Positions 1-8,058 of a stretch of DNA of 64,000 bases are shown here, piece after piece. The notes below the pieces were generated by a model, which was given only the letters and a program-made list of their open reading frames with translations, was not told the DNA's origin and did not search any database. The DNA comes from an uncultured Peptoniphilus sp. Lineage in GTDB: Bacteria > Bacillota > Clostridia > Tissierellales > Peptoniphilaceae. The stretch spans positions 159,273 through 223,272 of the forward strand of contig NZ_CALUAA010000001.1 in the NCBI RefSeq assembly GCF_943913915.1. The letters run 5' to 3'. The first letter of the stretch is position 1. Each line of letters begins with the position of its first letter. Position numbers and translations under genes: made by a program.

Positions 1-811
1 TAAGGCCCGGATAGCGCAAAATCATAGTGAGTCGATTGTCGTATTTTCCGATCAAACGGTTCACCTCAAATCCGATTCCCGCGATAACGGGAAACATTAA
101 AAGACGAACAACGATGCGCCCCAAAAGGGACGGCCATCCAAAGAAGGAAAGGACGACGACGGATATGACGAGCACCATAAAGAGAAAACTTGTGCCACAA
201 CGAGGATGGAGTCGTGAATATTTTCGTACTTCATCAACGGTGAGGGGTGCCCCGGCCTCGTAACAGGCGATGGATTTATGTTCAGCACCGTGGTATTGGA
301 ATACTCTTGCGATGTCTTTTTGTTTAGAAATAAGCGCCAAATATAGAAAGAAAATAAAAATACGAAAAATTCCTTCAACAAAGTTTAAAAGAATATGATT
401 TTCAATTTTGCTCTGGAAAAATGTCGCCATCAAATTTGGCAAAATCATAAAAAAGAGAACGGCCGATAGTAACGAGATAATAACCGAAAGGATTTCCTCC
501 ATTTTTTGATGATGCTCCGGAAAGTGTTTTTCTAGAAAACCCATCTCATCTTCATCCTCTTCCCAAAATGATGCGGAGTAGATGATAGCGTCCACGCCGA
601 CAAGCATAGCTTCAATCAGTTTAACCGCACCTCTTAAAATCGGAATATTTAAAAAAGGAACTCGCTCTAAAATACTGTTGTTTTTCTCGATACGCATGGC
701 GATATCTCCGCTCGGCTTTCGTACGGCATAAGCCGTCTTCGAAGGTCCTTTCATCATGACACCCTCGATGAGCGCCTGCCCGCCAATGGTGGTCTTAAAG
801 GATTGTTTCAT
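1..811 (-). CDS. yqhQ: DUF1385 family membrane protein (YqhQ-like), C-terminus cut by window edge
   Basis: Reading down from the ATG at 811 gives an uninterrupted frame that runs off position 1, so about 270 residues are visible and the C-terminus is missing. It begins MKQSFKTTIGGQAL and carries the family's conserved QYHGAEHKSIACYE and HPRCGTSF stretches. Several hydrophobic segments in the second half imply an integral membrane protein. The family has no firmly assigned biochemical role; the conserved His/Glu/Cys motifs suggest metal binding, which is inference. It follows rpmE, from which it is separated by a terminator whose U-run leads into its AAGGAG ribosome site. In related bacteria the rpmE-yqhQ pair is commonly followed by prmC and prfA, which would lie beyond the left edge. 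Confidence 0.88.
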   Translation of the reverse strand, partial: MKQSFKTTIGGQALIEGVMMKGPSKTAYAVRKPSGDIAMRIEKNNSILERVPFLNIPILRGAVKLIEAMLVGVDAIIYSASFWEEDEDEMGFLEKHFPEHHQKMEEILSVIISLLSAVLFFMILPNLMATFFQSKIENHILLNFVEGIFRIFIFFLYLALISKQKDIARVFQYHGAEHKSIACYEAGAPLTVDEVRKYSRLHPRCGTSFLFMVLVISVVVLSFFGWPSLLGRIVVRLLMFPVIAGIGFEVNRLIGKYDNRLTMILRYPGL

Positions 812-831
812 ATACTAAAGATACTCCTTAT

Positions 832-857
832 AAAAAAAGGTCCGCTTTCACGGACCA
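832..857 (-). terminator. Intrinsic terminator after rpmE, running into the yqhQ ribosome site
   Basis: On the minus strand GGTCCG and CGGACC form a 6-bp GC-rich stem around a TGAAAG loop, followed by seven T residues. The T-run is separated by only two bases from the AAGGAG ribosome site of yqhQ, so yqhQ is probably expressed by read-through. Confidence 0.85.
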
Positions 858-861
858 TTCT

Positions 862-1059
862 TTATCTCTTATATTTTTTGTTGAATTTATCAATACGTCC
901 GCCTGTATCCGTAAACTTTTGGCGTCCTGTGAAGAAAGGATGACATTCGGAACAAACTTCCACTTTTAAATCCTCTTTTACAGAGCCCGTCTTGAAGGTG
1001 TTGCCGCAAGCGCAGGTTACAGTTGCTTCTTTATATTCGGGATGGATACCTTTTTTCAT
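862..1059 (-). CDS. rpmE: 50S ribosomal protein L31 (zinc-binding type)
   Basis: The 65-residue product starts MKKGIHPEYKEA and matches bacterial L31, a protein of the large subunit near the subunit bridge. Four cysteines (CAC near residue 16 and CSEC near residue 36) mark the zinc-containing form. An in-frame ATG lies 30 bases upstream, but the one at 1059 fits L31 length and sits behind AGAAAGGAGTG. It has its own promoter abutting the glpX stop codon, and a terminator follows it. No second, zinc-free L31 gene is visible in this window. Confidence 0.96.
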   Translation of the reverse strand: MKKGIHPEYKEATVTCACGNTFKTGSVKEDLKVEVCSECHPFFTGRQKFTDTGGRIDKFNKKYKR

Positions 1060-1108
1060 CTGTCCACACTCCTTTCTGTAGATTTTCATTTAATTTACTA
1101 ACTAACTA

Positions 1109-1137
1109 AGGATAACATAATCATTCCCGGCTGTCAA
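1109..1137 (-). promoter_or_regulatory. Sigma-A-type promoter of rpmE
   Basis: On the minus strand TTGACA (1132-1137) is followed by a 17-base spacer and TATCCT (1109-1114). The -35 box directly abuts the glpX stop codon. The short leader between promoter and gene contains three tandem TTAG units. Confidence 0.8.
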
Positions 1138-2106
1138 TTACTTTGCGTATTCCGGTTTATGATTTAAATCATGAACACTGTCAATGAATCGCACGGTTCG
1201 GGAGGGCATTCTCAAGACAAGGGACTGAGTTGTCGCCTTATTCCCTTTCATAAAGTGAACACCTTTTAACAGATCACCGTTCGAAACACCGGTAGCGGAA
1301 AAAATGACATCATCGCCTCTAACCAAGTCGTCGATCGTATAGATCTTCCCTTCTTCCGCAGGACTTTTTTCAATACGGGAAAGCTGTGCATCATCATAGT
1401 GGACGAGACGGCCTTGGAAATCGCCTCCAAGACATTTTAAAGCTGCTGCCGCTACAACACCTTCCGGTGCGCCGCCGACGCCCATAATTAAATCGATGCC
1501 GCTTTCGTCAAAACAGGTGTAGATAGCCGTTACAATATCACCGTCGCTGATCTTACGAATACGAGCGCCGGTTTTACGAATTTCTTGAATGAGATCGTCA
1601 TGTCGCGGGCGATCTAATACGGAGACGGTAATGTCTTCAGGGGATTTCCCGACAGCTTCAGAAACTCGTTTAATATTATTCTCTACGGAGTCGTCTAATT
1701 GAATCTGGCCTCTAGCAGCAGGACCGCAGGCGATTTTTTTCATATAGACATCGGGAGCGTGAAGAAGACATCCTTCCGGGGCTACCGCCACAACTGCGAT
1801 GGCATTGTTCATCCCATTACTGATAGCAGTGGTTCCGTCGATGGGATCGACGGCAATATCCACAGCTACATCATCATTTTGACGAGTACCGATTTCTTCT
1901 CCGATATATAGCATAGGTGCTTCATCGATTTCACCTTCACCGATAACGACCGTTCCGTTAATGTGTACGGTATCGAACATGCGGCGCATGGCATCGACTG
2001 CAGCGCCGTCAGCTGCATTCTTATCCCCTTTTCCGAGGAATTTCGCGCCGGAAAGAGCCGCCGCTTCCGTAACACGTGCAATATTCAGACTTAGATCTCT
2101 ATCCAT
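1138..2106 (-). CDS. glpX: Class II fructose-1,6-bisphosphatase (GlpX)
   Basis: This enzyme hydrolyses fructose 1,6-bisphosphate to fructose 6-phosphate in gluconeogenesis. The 322-residue product has the GlpX signatures VIGEGEIDEAP (about residue 55) and the metal-binding DPIDGTT (about residue 87). An upstream in-frame start exists, but the ATG at 2106 follows a GAGGAG ribosome site and gives the usual MDRDLSLNIAR beginning. The start overlaps the last bases of the preceding tal gene, so translation is probably coupled. Together with tal and fba it forms a three-gene sugar-phosphate module at the end of the FHA-rodA-pbpA-ispDF operon. Confidence 0.95.
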   Translation of the reverse strand: MDRDLSLNIARVTEAAALSGAKFLGKGDKNAADGAAVDAMRRMFDTVHINGTVVIGEGEIDEAPMLYIGEEIGTRQNDDVAVDIAVDPIDGTTAISNGMNNAIAVVAVAPEGCLLHAPDVYMKKIACGPAARGQIQLDDSVENNIKRVSEAVGKSPEDITVSVLDRPRHDDLIQEIRKTGARIRKISDGDIVTAIYTCFDESGIDLIMGVGGAPEGVVAAAALKCLGGDFQGRLVHYDDAQLSRIEKSPAEEGKIYTIDDLVRGDDVIFSATGVSNGDLLKGVHFMKGNKATTQSLVLRMPSRTVRFIDSVHDLNHKPEYAK

Positions 2107-2749
2107 TGACTCTCCTCGTTCCTTCGAAATCCTTATTGAACTGATCAATTCCCTTATCTGTTAAGGGGTGATTCATCATTTGCTTAAACACCTTATAAGG
2201 TACGGTAGCAATATGAGCTCCGGCCATGGCCGCCTGCTGCACATGCAAGGGATGGCGAATACTCGCGGCAATAATTTCACTATCGTAAAAAACGATAATT
2301 TCCGCCAGAGATTTAATTAAATCCATACCGTCGTTTCCAATATCGTCTAAACGGCCGATGAAAGGACTAATATAGCTGGCTCCTGCTTGTAATGCAAGTA
2401 AAGCCTGATTGACTGAAAAAATTAGCGTGCAGTTGGTAGGAATCCCTTCCCCTTCCAGGGCATGAATTGCTTTTAGACCTTCTATGGTCATGGGGATCTT
2501 CACGACAACATTCTCATGAATGGCGTGTAGTGCTTTTCCTTCGCGAATCATGCCCTCCGAATCTTCCGATGTTACTTCGGCGCTGATAGGACCGTCGACG
2601 ATGGAGGTAATCTCTTCAATTACCTCTTCGAATACCACATCCTTTTCTTTGGCAATAAGGCTGGGATTGGTGGTGACGCCGGAAAGAACGCCCCATGATT
2701 CGATTTCTTTTATTTCACTTATATTAGCTGTATCGATAAAAAACTTCAT
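2099..2749 (-). CDS. tal: Transaldolase of the small MipB/TalC type
   Basis: The 216-residue class I aldolase belongs to the family that includes E. coli fructose-6-phosphate aldolase and B. subtilis transaldolase. The start MKFFIDTANISEI, GVTTNPSL and the Schiff-base lysine in VVVKIPMT are visible. Two positions that separate the activities, as I recall them, favour transaldolase: Glu in SAEVTS, where FSA has Gln, and Phe in SPFIGRLDD, where FSA has Tyr. The ATG overlaps the fba TAA as TAATG. The reaction would transfer dihydroxyacetone units in the non-oxidative pentose phosphate pathway. The activity call is inference from residues only. Confidence 0.88.
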   Translation of the reverse strand: MKFFIDTANISEIKEIESWGVLSGVTTNPSLIAKEKDVVFEEVIEEITSIVDGPISAEVTSEDSEGMIREGKALHAIHENVVVKIPMTIEGLKAIHALEGEGIPTNCTLIFSVNQALLALQAGASYISPFIGRLDDIGNDGMDLIKSLAEIIVFYDSEIIAASIRHPLHVQQAAMAGAHIATVPYKVFKQMMNHPLTDKGIDQFNKDFEGTRRVNG

Positions 2750-3606
2750 TATTTCCAAGCCTTACCGTCACTACCGAATACTTTGATTTTTTCTTTAACA
2801 GTATCGGCCATACGAGCACGTGCAGGCTTTAGAATTTTTCTAGGATCGATTTCTTCGGGATTAGATTCAACAAATTCCTTTACTGCACCTGCAAAGCTTG
2901 CGCGAATGTCGGTGTCGATATTAATCTTACGAATGCCCGCCTTCACGGCATTTTCCAAGGTATCATAGGGTACACCGCTGGATCCGTGAAGGACAAGGGG
3001 AACCGCTACCGCGCGGTCAATTTCTTTAATACGCTCGATATCGACTTTAGGCTCGCCTTTGTAAACACCGTGTGCCGTACCGACGGCAATAGCCAGGGAA
3101 TCTACGCCGGTTTCTTCGACAAAAATACGAGCTTCTTCAGGATCGGTATAGGTGGCTTCCGCTTCAGAAACGACGATCTGATCTTCCGTACCGCCGATTT
3201 TCCCGAGTTCCGCTTCAACCGATACGCCTACAGAATGGGCAATACGTACGATTTCTTTTGTAAGACGAATATTTTCTTCCAATTCATGTTTGGAAGCATC
3301 GATCATAACCGAAGTAAATCCGTTGCGGATGCATTTCATGATTTCTTCGAAATCCGTACCGTGATCCAGGTGTAAGGTCATAGGAACATCGACGAGTTCC
3401 GCAGTTGTCTTAACGAGTGAAGTAATATATTCAACGCCTGCATATTTAATAGCTCCTTGAGAAGCTTGTAAAATAACCGGCGCTTTTAAATCGCCTGCAG
3501 CCTCTGCAATAGCTTGGATAATTTCCATATTATTAACATTAAATGCCCCGACGGCGTAACCGTTTTGATCGGCATGTTCAAGAATTTGTTTACCAGTAAC
3601 TAGCAT
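2749..3606 (-). CDS. fba: Class II (zinc) fructose-bisphosphate aldolase
   Basis: The 285-residue product cleaves fructose 1,6-bisphosphate into dihydroxyacetone phosphate and glyceraldehyde 3-phosphate, or makes it in reverse. Metal and substrate motifs are present: HLDHGTDFE around residue 80, VGTAHGVYKG around residue 175 and VLHGSSG around residue 205. The ATG at 3606 sits behind GAAAGGA; a TTG six bases upstream is less likely. It is followed by tal and glpX with overlapping or coupled ends. This suggests joint expression of the fructose-bisphosphate node with isoprenoid synthesis. Confidence 0.95.
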   Translation of the reverse strand: MLVTGKQILEHADQNGYAVGAFNVNNMEIIQAIAEAAGDLKAPVILQASQGAIKYAGVEYITSLVKTTAELVDVPMTLHLDHGTDFEEIMKCIRNGFTSVMIDASKHELEENIRLTKEIVRIAHSVGVSVEAELGKIGGTEDQIVVSEAEATYTDPEEARIFVEETGVDSLAIAVGTAHGVYKGEPKVDIERIKEIDRAVAVPLVLHGSSGVPYDTLENAVKAGIRKINIDTDIRASFAGAVKEFVESNPEEIDPRKILKPARARMADTVKEKIKVFGSDGKAWK

Positions 3607-3621
3607 AGTCAAGTCCTTTCT

Positions 3622-4098
3622 CTAATCTATTGGTTCTAAAAGTACGACGGCCATGGCCGTCATGCCCTCTTTTCTTCCTTCATACCCCATTTTTTCAGAA
3701 GTTGTCGCTTTAACTGAAATATCCTCAATAGGTTTTCCACATACATTCGCAATATTTTTTCGCATATCATCGATGTAGGGGGCGAGTTTCGGAGACTGGG
3801 CGATGATCGTACTGTCTATATTTCCCACACGGTAGCCTTTTTCCTCGATAAGATCAATGACCTCTTCCATCATCTTTAAACTCGACGCATCTTTAAAGGC
3901 CGGATCCGTATCGGGAAATAATTTACCGATATCACCGAGAGCTAAAGCTCCCAAGATAGCATCTTCTATGGCATGGACAAGTACATCAGCATCAGAATGG
4001 CCTAAAAGACCTTTCTCATGAGAAATCTTAACGCCTCCTAAAATCAGCTCACGCCCCTCTACAAGTGCATGAACATCATAACCTATACCTATTTTCAT
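3622..4098 (-). CDS. ispF: 2-C-methyl-D-erythritol 2,4-cyclodiphosphate synthase
   Basis: The 158-residue enzyme makes the cyclic diphosphate intermediate of the MEP isoprenoid pathway. It shows the N-terminal GIGYDVHAL, the zinc-binding D-x-H, and LGHSDADVLVHAI. Length matches the family. Its ATG overlaps the ispD stop by four bases. IspD and IspF act two steps apart in the pathway that supplies undecaprenyl phosphate. The adjacent RodA/PBP genes use its lipid II product. Confidence 0.96.
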   Translation of the reverse strand: MKIGIGYDVHALVEGRELILGGVKISHEKGLLGHSDADVLVHAIEDAILGALALGDIGKLFPDTDPAFKDASSLKMMEEVIDLIEEKGYRVGNIDSTIIAQSPKLAPYIDDMRKNIANVCGKPIEDISVKATTSEKMGYEGRKEGMTAMAVVLLEPID

Positions 4099-4796
4099 TC
4101 TTCCATCCTATCTGTGTAAATTGCATCTGCAAAGATTAGATCCTCCGGCGTGGTAATCTTAATATTTTTGTACGACCCTCGTATAAGACGTATCTTCTTT
4201 CCTGTCTTTTCCACAAGAGAACAATCATCCGTTCCGTAGTACCCTTCTTCATAGGCCTGCTTATAGGCTTGGATCAAAATATCCTTGTGAAAGCCTTGGG
4301 GCGTCTGTATAGCGTAAAGTTTCGACCGATCGGGGGTAAACCGCGCCCAGTCGCCGTCTTCGCTTACCTTTACCGTATCTTTCATCGGCGTCATAAGGCA
4401 ACAAGCTCCCGATGAACGGGCACCATCGATGACCGCTGAAATTTCTCGTGCCGTAACAAAAGGTCTGGCCCCGTCGTGGGTTAAGATAATGCCATCGAAA
4501 TCCTTCAAACAGCGCAGACCTTCCCAAATACTGTCTTGCCTTTCATCTCCCCCGAGGACGATTGAAACTTCGTGATGAAGCTCCATTGCATCCAAAATAT
4601 CTCGCATCATCTCCTCCTCTCCGGAACGAATGAGAAGAATCATTTTATCAATGACATCGATTGCGTCAAAGACTTCAATAGTATGTCGAATCATAGGTTT
4701 CCCGTGAATCGGCAGGTATTGCTTATTCTGACTGAGACGCATGCGCTTCCCCATGCCGGCGGCGGCAATTAAGACACAGACTTTTTGATTACTCAT
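4095..4796 (-). CDS. ispD: 2-C-methyl-D-erythritol 4-phosphate cytidylyltransferase
   Basis: The 233-residue enzyme transfers CMP from CTP to methylerythritol phosphate. The nucleotide-binding start VLIAAAGMGKRM is clear, as are HDGARPFV and the C-terminal ITTPEDLIFA. The open frame extends further upstream, but the ATG at 4796 is preceded by AAAAGGAGT and gives the normal N-terminus. It overlaps the end of pbpA by eight bases, tying isoprenoid synthesis to the cell-wall elongation genes translationally. Confidence 0.95.
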   Translation of the reverse strand: MSNQKVCVLIAAAGMGKRMRLSQNKQYLPIHGKPMIRHTIEVFDAIDVIDKMILLIRSGEEEMMRDILDAMELHHEVSIVLGGDERQDSIWEGLRCLKDFDGIILTHDGARPFVTAREISAVIDGARSSGACCLMTPMKDTVKVSEDGDWARFTPDRSKLYAIQTPQGFHKDILIQAYKQAYEEGYYGTDDCSLVEKTGKKIRLIRGSYKNIKITTPEDLIFADAIYTDRMEE

Positions 4797-6237
4797 CCCC
4801 CGACTCCTTTTCCAAAGTTTGAGAAAAGTCGATATTATTGAGGGCATAGGCTATAATGTCCCGCGCCATGGGTGCCGCAATACTACCGCCTGAACGGCCG
4901 GCCTGTTCGACGATCACAGAAACTGCTACCTGAGGATCATTGGCAGGTGCGTAGCCTATGAACCATGCATGATTTTCACCTGAGGCGTTTTCTGCAGACC
5001 CTGTCTTCCCTGCAACTTTTGTACGTCGCATGGCAGCACGTTTGCCTGTGCCGTTTTCTACAACAGAGATCATATATTCGTTAAGTGTTTTCGCAGTTTC
5101 CTCACCGATGGACTCCTGTAGCACTTTGGCATTGTGTTTTCGAATACTCTTACCTTTGGGATCTTCCACTTCTCTTACAAGAATAGGCTCCATCATTTTA
5201 CCGTCATTGGCAACGGCACTCGCCACCATGGCCATGTGAAGAGGTGTTACCAAGACATCACCTTGACCGATGGCAGAAGCCGCCAAAGTCGTCTTCGGAA
5301 TATTCTTTTTATAATCAAATACGGAAGGTGATACCGGAAGGTCGAAAGGAATTTTTTTATTAAAGTAGAATTGATCAGCTGTCGATCCTAATTTTTCCTT
5401 GCCGAGCGCCGCCCCTTTAGAGACGAAGTAGGTATTAACGGAATGGGTCATTGCATCTTTTAGATCTACATTTCCGTAAACGGCGCCTTCCGCATTTTTA
5501 AAGTCTCTACCGTCGATGGTTTGAATACCTTCATCGTCGTAATTTTGATTCAAATCCCCGTTCAATATAGACGCCGCTGTAATCACTTTGAAAGTGGAGC
5601 CGGGTGGATATCTACCGTTTATGGAGCGGTTCAAAAGGGCCCCCGCTTTATTCTTTTGCAAAGAATTCCAGTCTTCCGCCACGGACGTGGCGTTGAAGTC
5701 CGGTAAAGAAGCCATAGCGTATACTTCACCGGTCTTCGGATTCATTACGACAATACTCCCTCGCTCGGCATTTTCTTCCAAGATTTCTCGTGCCTTGGAT
5801 TGCACTTGAGTATCTATCGTCAAAATAAGAGAATTCCCATCTTGTTTTTTATTGCTGAGCCAGTTCGATATCAATACGATGGCCCGATTACTGTTTCTAT
5901 TCAGTAGATCGTCATTGCGGCTTGCCTCGAGACCGCTCTTTCCAAGGGATGGATGAGAATATCCGATAATATGAGAGTACAAAATAGGATAGCTGTACTC
6001 CCTATGGTAATGCCCGGGCTCGCCTTTGGAAGTAGCAAGAAGCTCACCATTGCGGTCATATATATCTCCTCTTTTAATTTGAGCTTCTTCAATATAGCCT
6101 CGTCGATTGGAGGGATGATTGCGCACGGTATCCGCTTCAAAGATATAAAAATAGCTCAGATAGATAATGGCACCTAAGAAAAGGGCAATTAAGCCTGCCA
6201 TAAGGATGACGATTCGCTTAAGCTCTGATTTGTTCAT
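4789..6237 (-). CDS. pbpA: Class B penicillin-binding protein (PbpA-type transpeptidase)
   Basis: The 482-residue protein has one N-terminal membrane segment (about residues 9-29), a short dimerisation region and a transpeptidase domain. The three catalytic motifs are present: STFK in PPGSTFKVITA, SVN in THSVNTYF, and KTGSAE. It is shorter than E. coli PBP2 or PBP3 and resembles the PbpA encoded next to RodA and FHA proteins in Actinobacteria. It should cross-link peptidoglycan on the outer face of the membrane with the RodA glycosyltransferase encoded just upstream, whose end overlaps its start by 20 bases. Confidence 0.93.
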   Translation of the reverse strand: MNKSELKRIVILMAGLIALFLGAIIYLSYFYIFEADTVRNHPSNRRGYIEEAQIKRGDIYDRNGELLATSKGEPGHYHREYSYPILYSHIIGYSHPSLGKSGLEASRNDDLLNRNSNRAIVLISNWLSNKKQDGNSLILTIDTQVQSKAREILEENAERGSIVVMNPKTGEVYAMASLPDFNATSVAEDWNSLQKNKAGALLNRSINGRYPPGSTFKVITAASILNGDLNQNYDDEGIQTIDGRDFKNAEGAVYGNVDLKDAMTHSVNTYFVSKGAALGKEKLGSTADQFYFNKKIPFDLPVSPSVFDYKKNIPKTTLAASAIGQGDVLVTPLHMAMVASAVANDGKMMEPILVREVEDPKGKSIRKHNAKVLQESIGEETAKTLNEYMISVVENGTGKRAAMRRTKVAGKTGSAENASGENHAWFIGYAPANDPQVAVSVIVEQAGRSGGSIAAPMARDIIAYALNNIDFSQTLEKESGDE

Positions 6238-7483
6238 CGTTCACCTCATGCTTTCCGTCTCGTTCATATTTCCAAGATAAATCCTCGGAGGCTACCTGTA
6301 AAATGCCAAGGGCGATAAAACTCGATAGAATTGAACTCCCTCCGTAGGACATAAAGGGCAATGTGATACCCGTCATAGGAATAAATTTTGTTACACCGCC
6401 GATATTCAAAAAGGCTTGGATCGAAATCATAACAGTCGCAGATATTGCGAGAATTCTATAAAACTTATATTCCTGCTCCAACGCAATTTTAATCCCTCTA
6501 TAAATCAGAAGAATGTAAAGGAGAATAATCGCAAAACCGGCAAAAAGACCCATTTCTTCACAGATAACGGGGAAAATAAAGTCCGATTCCGACACAGGAA
6601 TAAGTTCCGGATGACCGAATCCTATACCGGCACCGAAAAATCCTCCTTCTGCAATGGCAAATAAGGATTGGACGATCTGCCGACCTGCATTATACACATC
6701 ATTCCAAGGATTCATCCATATATCGAAACGTGTACGTACGTGAGTAAACAAAAAATATCCGGCGACAGCGCCTAAAACCAAAAGAGCGACATTAATAACT
6801 TTCGCCTTGACATCGGGGTCGTAAACAAACTGAACCGACATATACATTGCCATAAACATGACGGCCGTTCCCAAATCGCGCTGAATAAACAACAGGAGAA
6901 CAAAAAAGTAAATAATAGCCATAATAATATAGCTGGCATAAGGATACTTCTTGTACTTATCATAATTAGTATAAAAACTTCCCAGTATAAACATCAGCAA
7001 AATTTTTATAAATTCCGTAGGCTGAAAGACAACGAATCTGAGGCTAAGCCAGTTTCTGGAGCCACCTACAGTTTTTCCGAAAATAAGAGTGGATAAAAAA
7101 AGTAATACACTCACAATCAGTGCCAATGAACCGTAGCGCTCTAAATTAGGAAATACTCTTACCACAAAGTAAGTCGCATAGAAAAGTAAAACCCCTATAA
7201 AGGCCCACTGAAGCTGTTTTATGCCGGTTTCCGGCTTAATTCTGAAGATCGTCACTACGCCTATTGTAAGGAGAAGCGATATGATGAGAAATATATAATT
7301 ATCCCCCGTCGTAATCTTTCCCAGAATGAAATTAGAAATATAGATGACAAAAACAAGACCGCCGGTTAAAAATAACAGCTGGCGGTCAAGGTCTCCTTCA
7401 TAAGTATAGAAAACTAAAAGGATAGCCAATATTTCAAAGATCAAGAGAATATCACGAGGTCGTCTTAATAACTTATTGATCAC
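6218..7483 (-). CDS. rodA: RodA/FtsW-family peptidoglycan glycosyltransferase (SEDS)
   Basis: The 421-residue polytopic membrane protein has about ten hydrophobic segments and SEDS-family features: VGGSRNWLSL, FIQRDLGTAVMF and the C-terminal MTGITLPFMSYGGSS. SEDS proteins polymerise lipid II. Start is a GTG at 7483 behind AGGTGG, just after the FHA gene stop. Gene order FHA-SEDS-PBP makes it the elongation or general wall-synthesis partner of the following PBP. RodA versus FtsW cannot be separated from sequence alone; I prefer RodA from the partner type. Confidence 0.93.
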   Translation of the reverse strand: MINKLLRRPRDILLIFEILAILLVFYTYEGDLDRQLLFLTGGLVFVIYISNFILGKITTGDNYIFLIISLLLTIGVVTIFRIKPETGIKQLQWAFIGVLLFYATYFVVRVFPNLERYGSLALIVSVLLFLSTLIFGKTVGGSRNWLSLRFVVFQPTEFIKILLMFILGSFYTNYDKYKKYPYASYIIMAIIYFFVLLLFIQRDLGTAVMFMAMYMSVQFVYDPDVKAKVINVALLVLGAVAGYFLFTHVRTRFDIWMNPWNDVYNAGRQIVQSLFAIAEGGFFGAGIGFGHPELIPVSESDFIFPVICEEMGLFAGFAIILLYILLIYRGIKIALEQEYKFYRILAISATVMISIQAFLNIGGVTKFIPMTGITLPFMSYGGSSILSSFIALGILQVASEDLSWKYERDGKHEVNDEQIRA

Positions 7484-7490
7484 TGTCCAC

Positions 7491-7928
7491 CTACTTTGCT
7501 TGATCTACAAATAAAAACTGAATAAAACCGACACCGATACGGTCGCCGTTTTTAAGTTCGGCTTCGTCATAAAGTGTCTGACCGTTTAAAAAGGTACCAT
7601 TGGCGCTATGAAGGTCGCGAATATAGTAATGGCCGTCCTCTTCCTGAATCACCAAGTGATTTTTGGAAACGAAATTATCTTTAATTACAATATCATTTTT
7701 ACTGCTACGTCCTAATTTAGTAAGGCCTCTCAGAACATAGTATTCCTGCATTTTGAAATTTAATGAATCCAATCGATTGACTACCTTTAAATAGGCTTCA
7801 TCCTTATTCGCATCTACAGAGCGCATAGAGCGTATGTCTAAATAAATCATACGAATAATGGTAAAGATAAACAAATAGATAATCAGTATAAAAATGTATT
7901 TAAATAACTGCGACAGTATGAAATTCAT
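7491..7928 (-). CDS. Membrane-anchored FHA-domain protein
   Basis: The 145-residue protein has one N-terminal membrane helix (about residues 8-28) and a C-terminal forkhead-associated domain. The phosphothreonine-binding loop residues are visible: LGRSSKNDI, VSKNHLVI and SANGTFLNG. FHA domains read Ser/Thr phosphorylation. In Actinobacteria a comparable FHA protein precedes RodA and PbpA and links wall growth to a PknB-type kinase. No kinase or phosphatase gene is in the window, so the partner is unknown. Start chosen at the ATG behind GAGGTGG. It is the first gene of the operon. Confidence 0.88.
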   Translation of the reverse strand: MNFILSQLFKYIFILIIYLFIFTIIRMIYLDIRSMRSVDANKDEAYLKVVNRLDSLNFKMQEYYVLRGLTKLGRSSKNDIVIKDNFVSKNHLVIQEEDGHYYIRDLHSANGTFLNGQTLYDEAELKNGDRIGVGFIQFLFVDQAK

Positions 7929-7955
7929 CGTCCACCTCATCTTATTTTACCTAAA

Positions 7956-7983
7956 TATTATCATAGAGATCGCTTATTTTCAA
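7956..7983 (-). promoter_or_regulatory. Promoter of the FHA-rodA-pbpA-ispDF-fba-tal-glpX operon
   Basis: On the minus strand TTGAAA (7978-7983) and TAATAT (7956-7961) are 16 bases apart, and TGA before the -10 adds an extended -10. It is the only clear promoter for about 6.8 kb of tightly packed genes. It diverges from the recX promoter. Confidence 0.8.
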
Positions 7984-8034
7984 CGAGATAGCTCGCGTGA
8001 AGATCTGACTTTAAGAGAAGAAATTTCTAAACTA

Positions 8035-8043
8035 TGTTAAAAT
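8035..8043 (+). promoter_or_regulatory. Probable extended -10 promoter of recX
   Basis: TGTTAAAAT forms a TGn-extended -10 element. No good -35 is found 16-18 bases upstream. The expected start site falls near the GTG at 8050, only a few bases before the recX ATG. Confidence 0.45.
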
Positions 8044-8058
8044 AGACCGGTGATAACT

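Noticed and set aside
97..381. 94-residue minus-strand open frame inside the yqhQ region
   Set aside because: It is in a different frame from the clear DUF1385 coding frame and has no family-like sequence or ribosome site.
1866..2081. 71-residue minus-strand frame inside glpX
   Set aside because: Overlaps glpX in another frame, with no family features.
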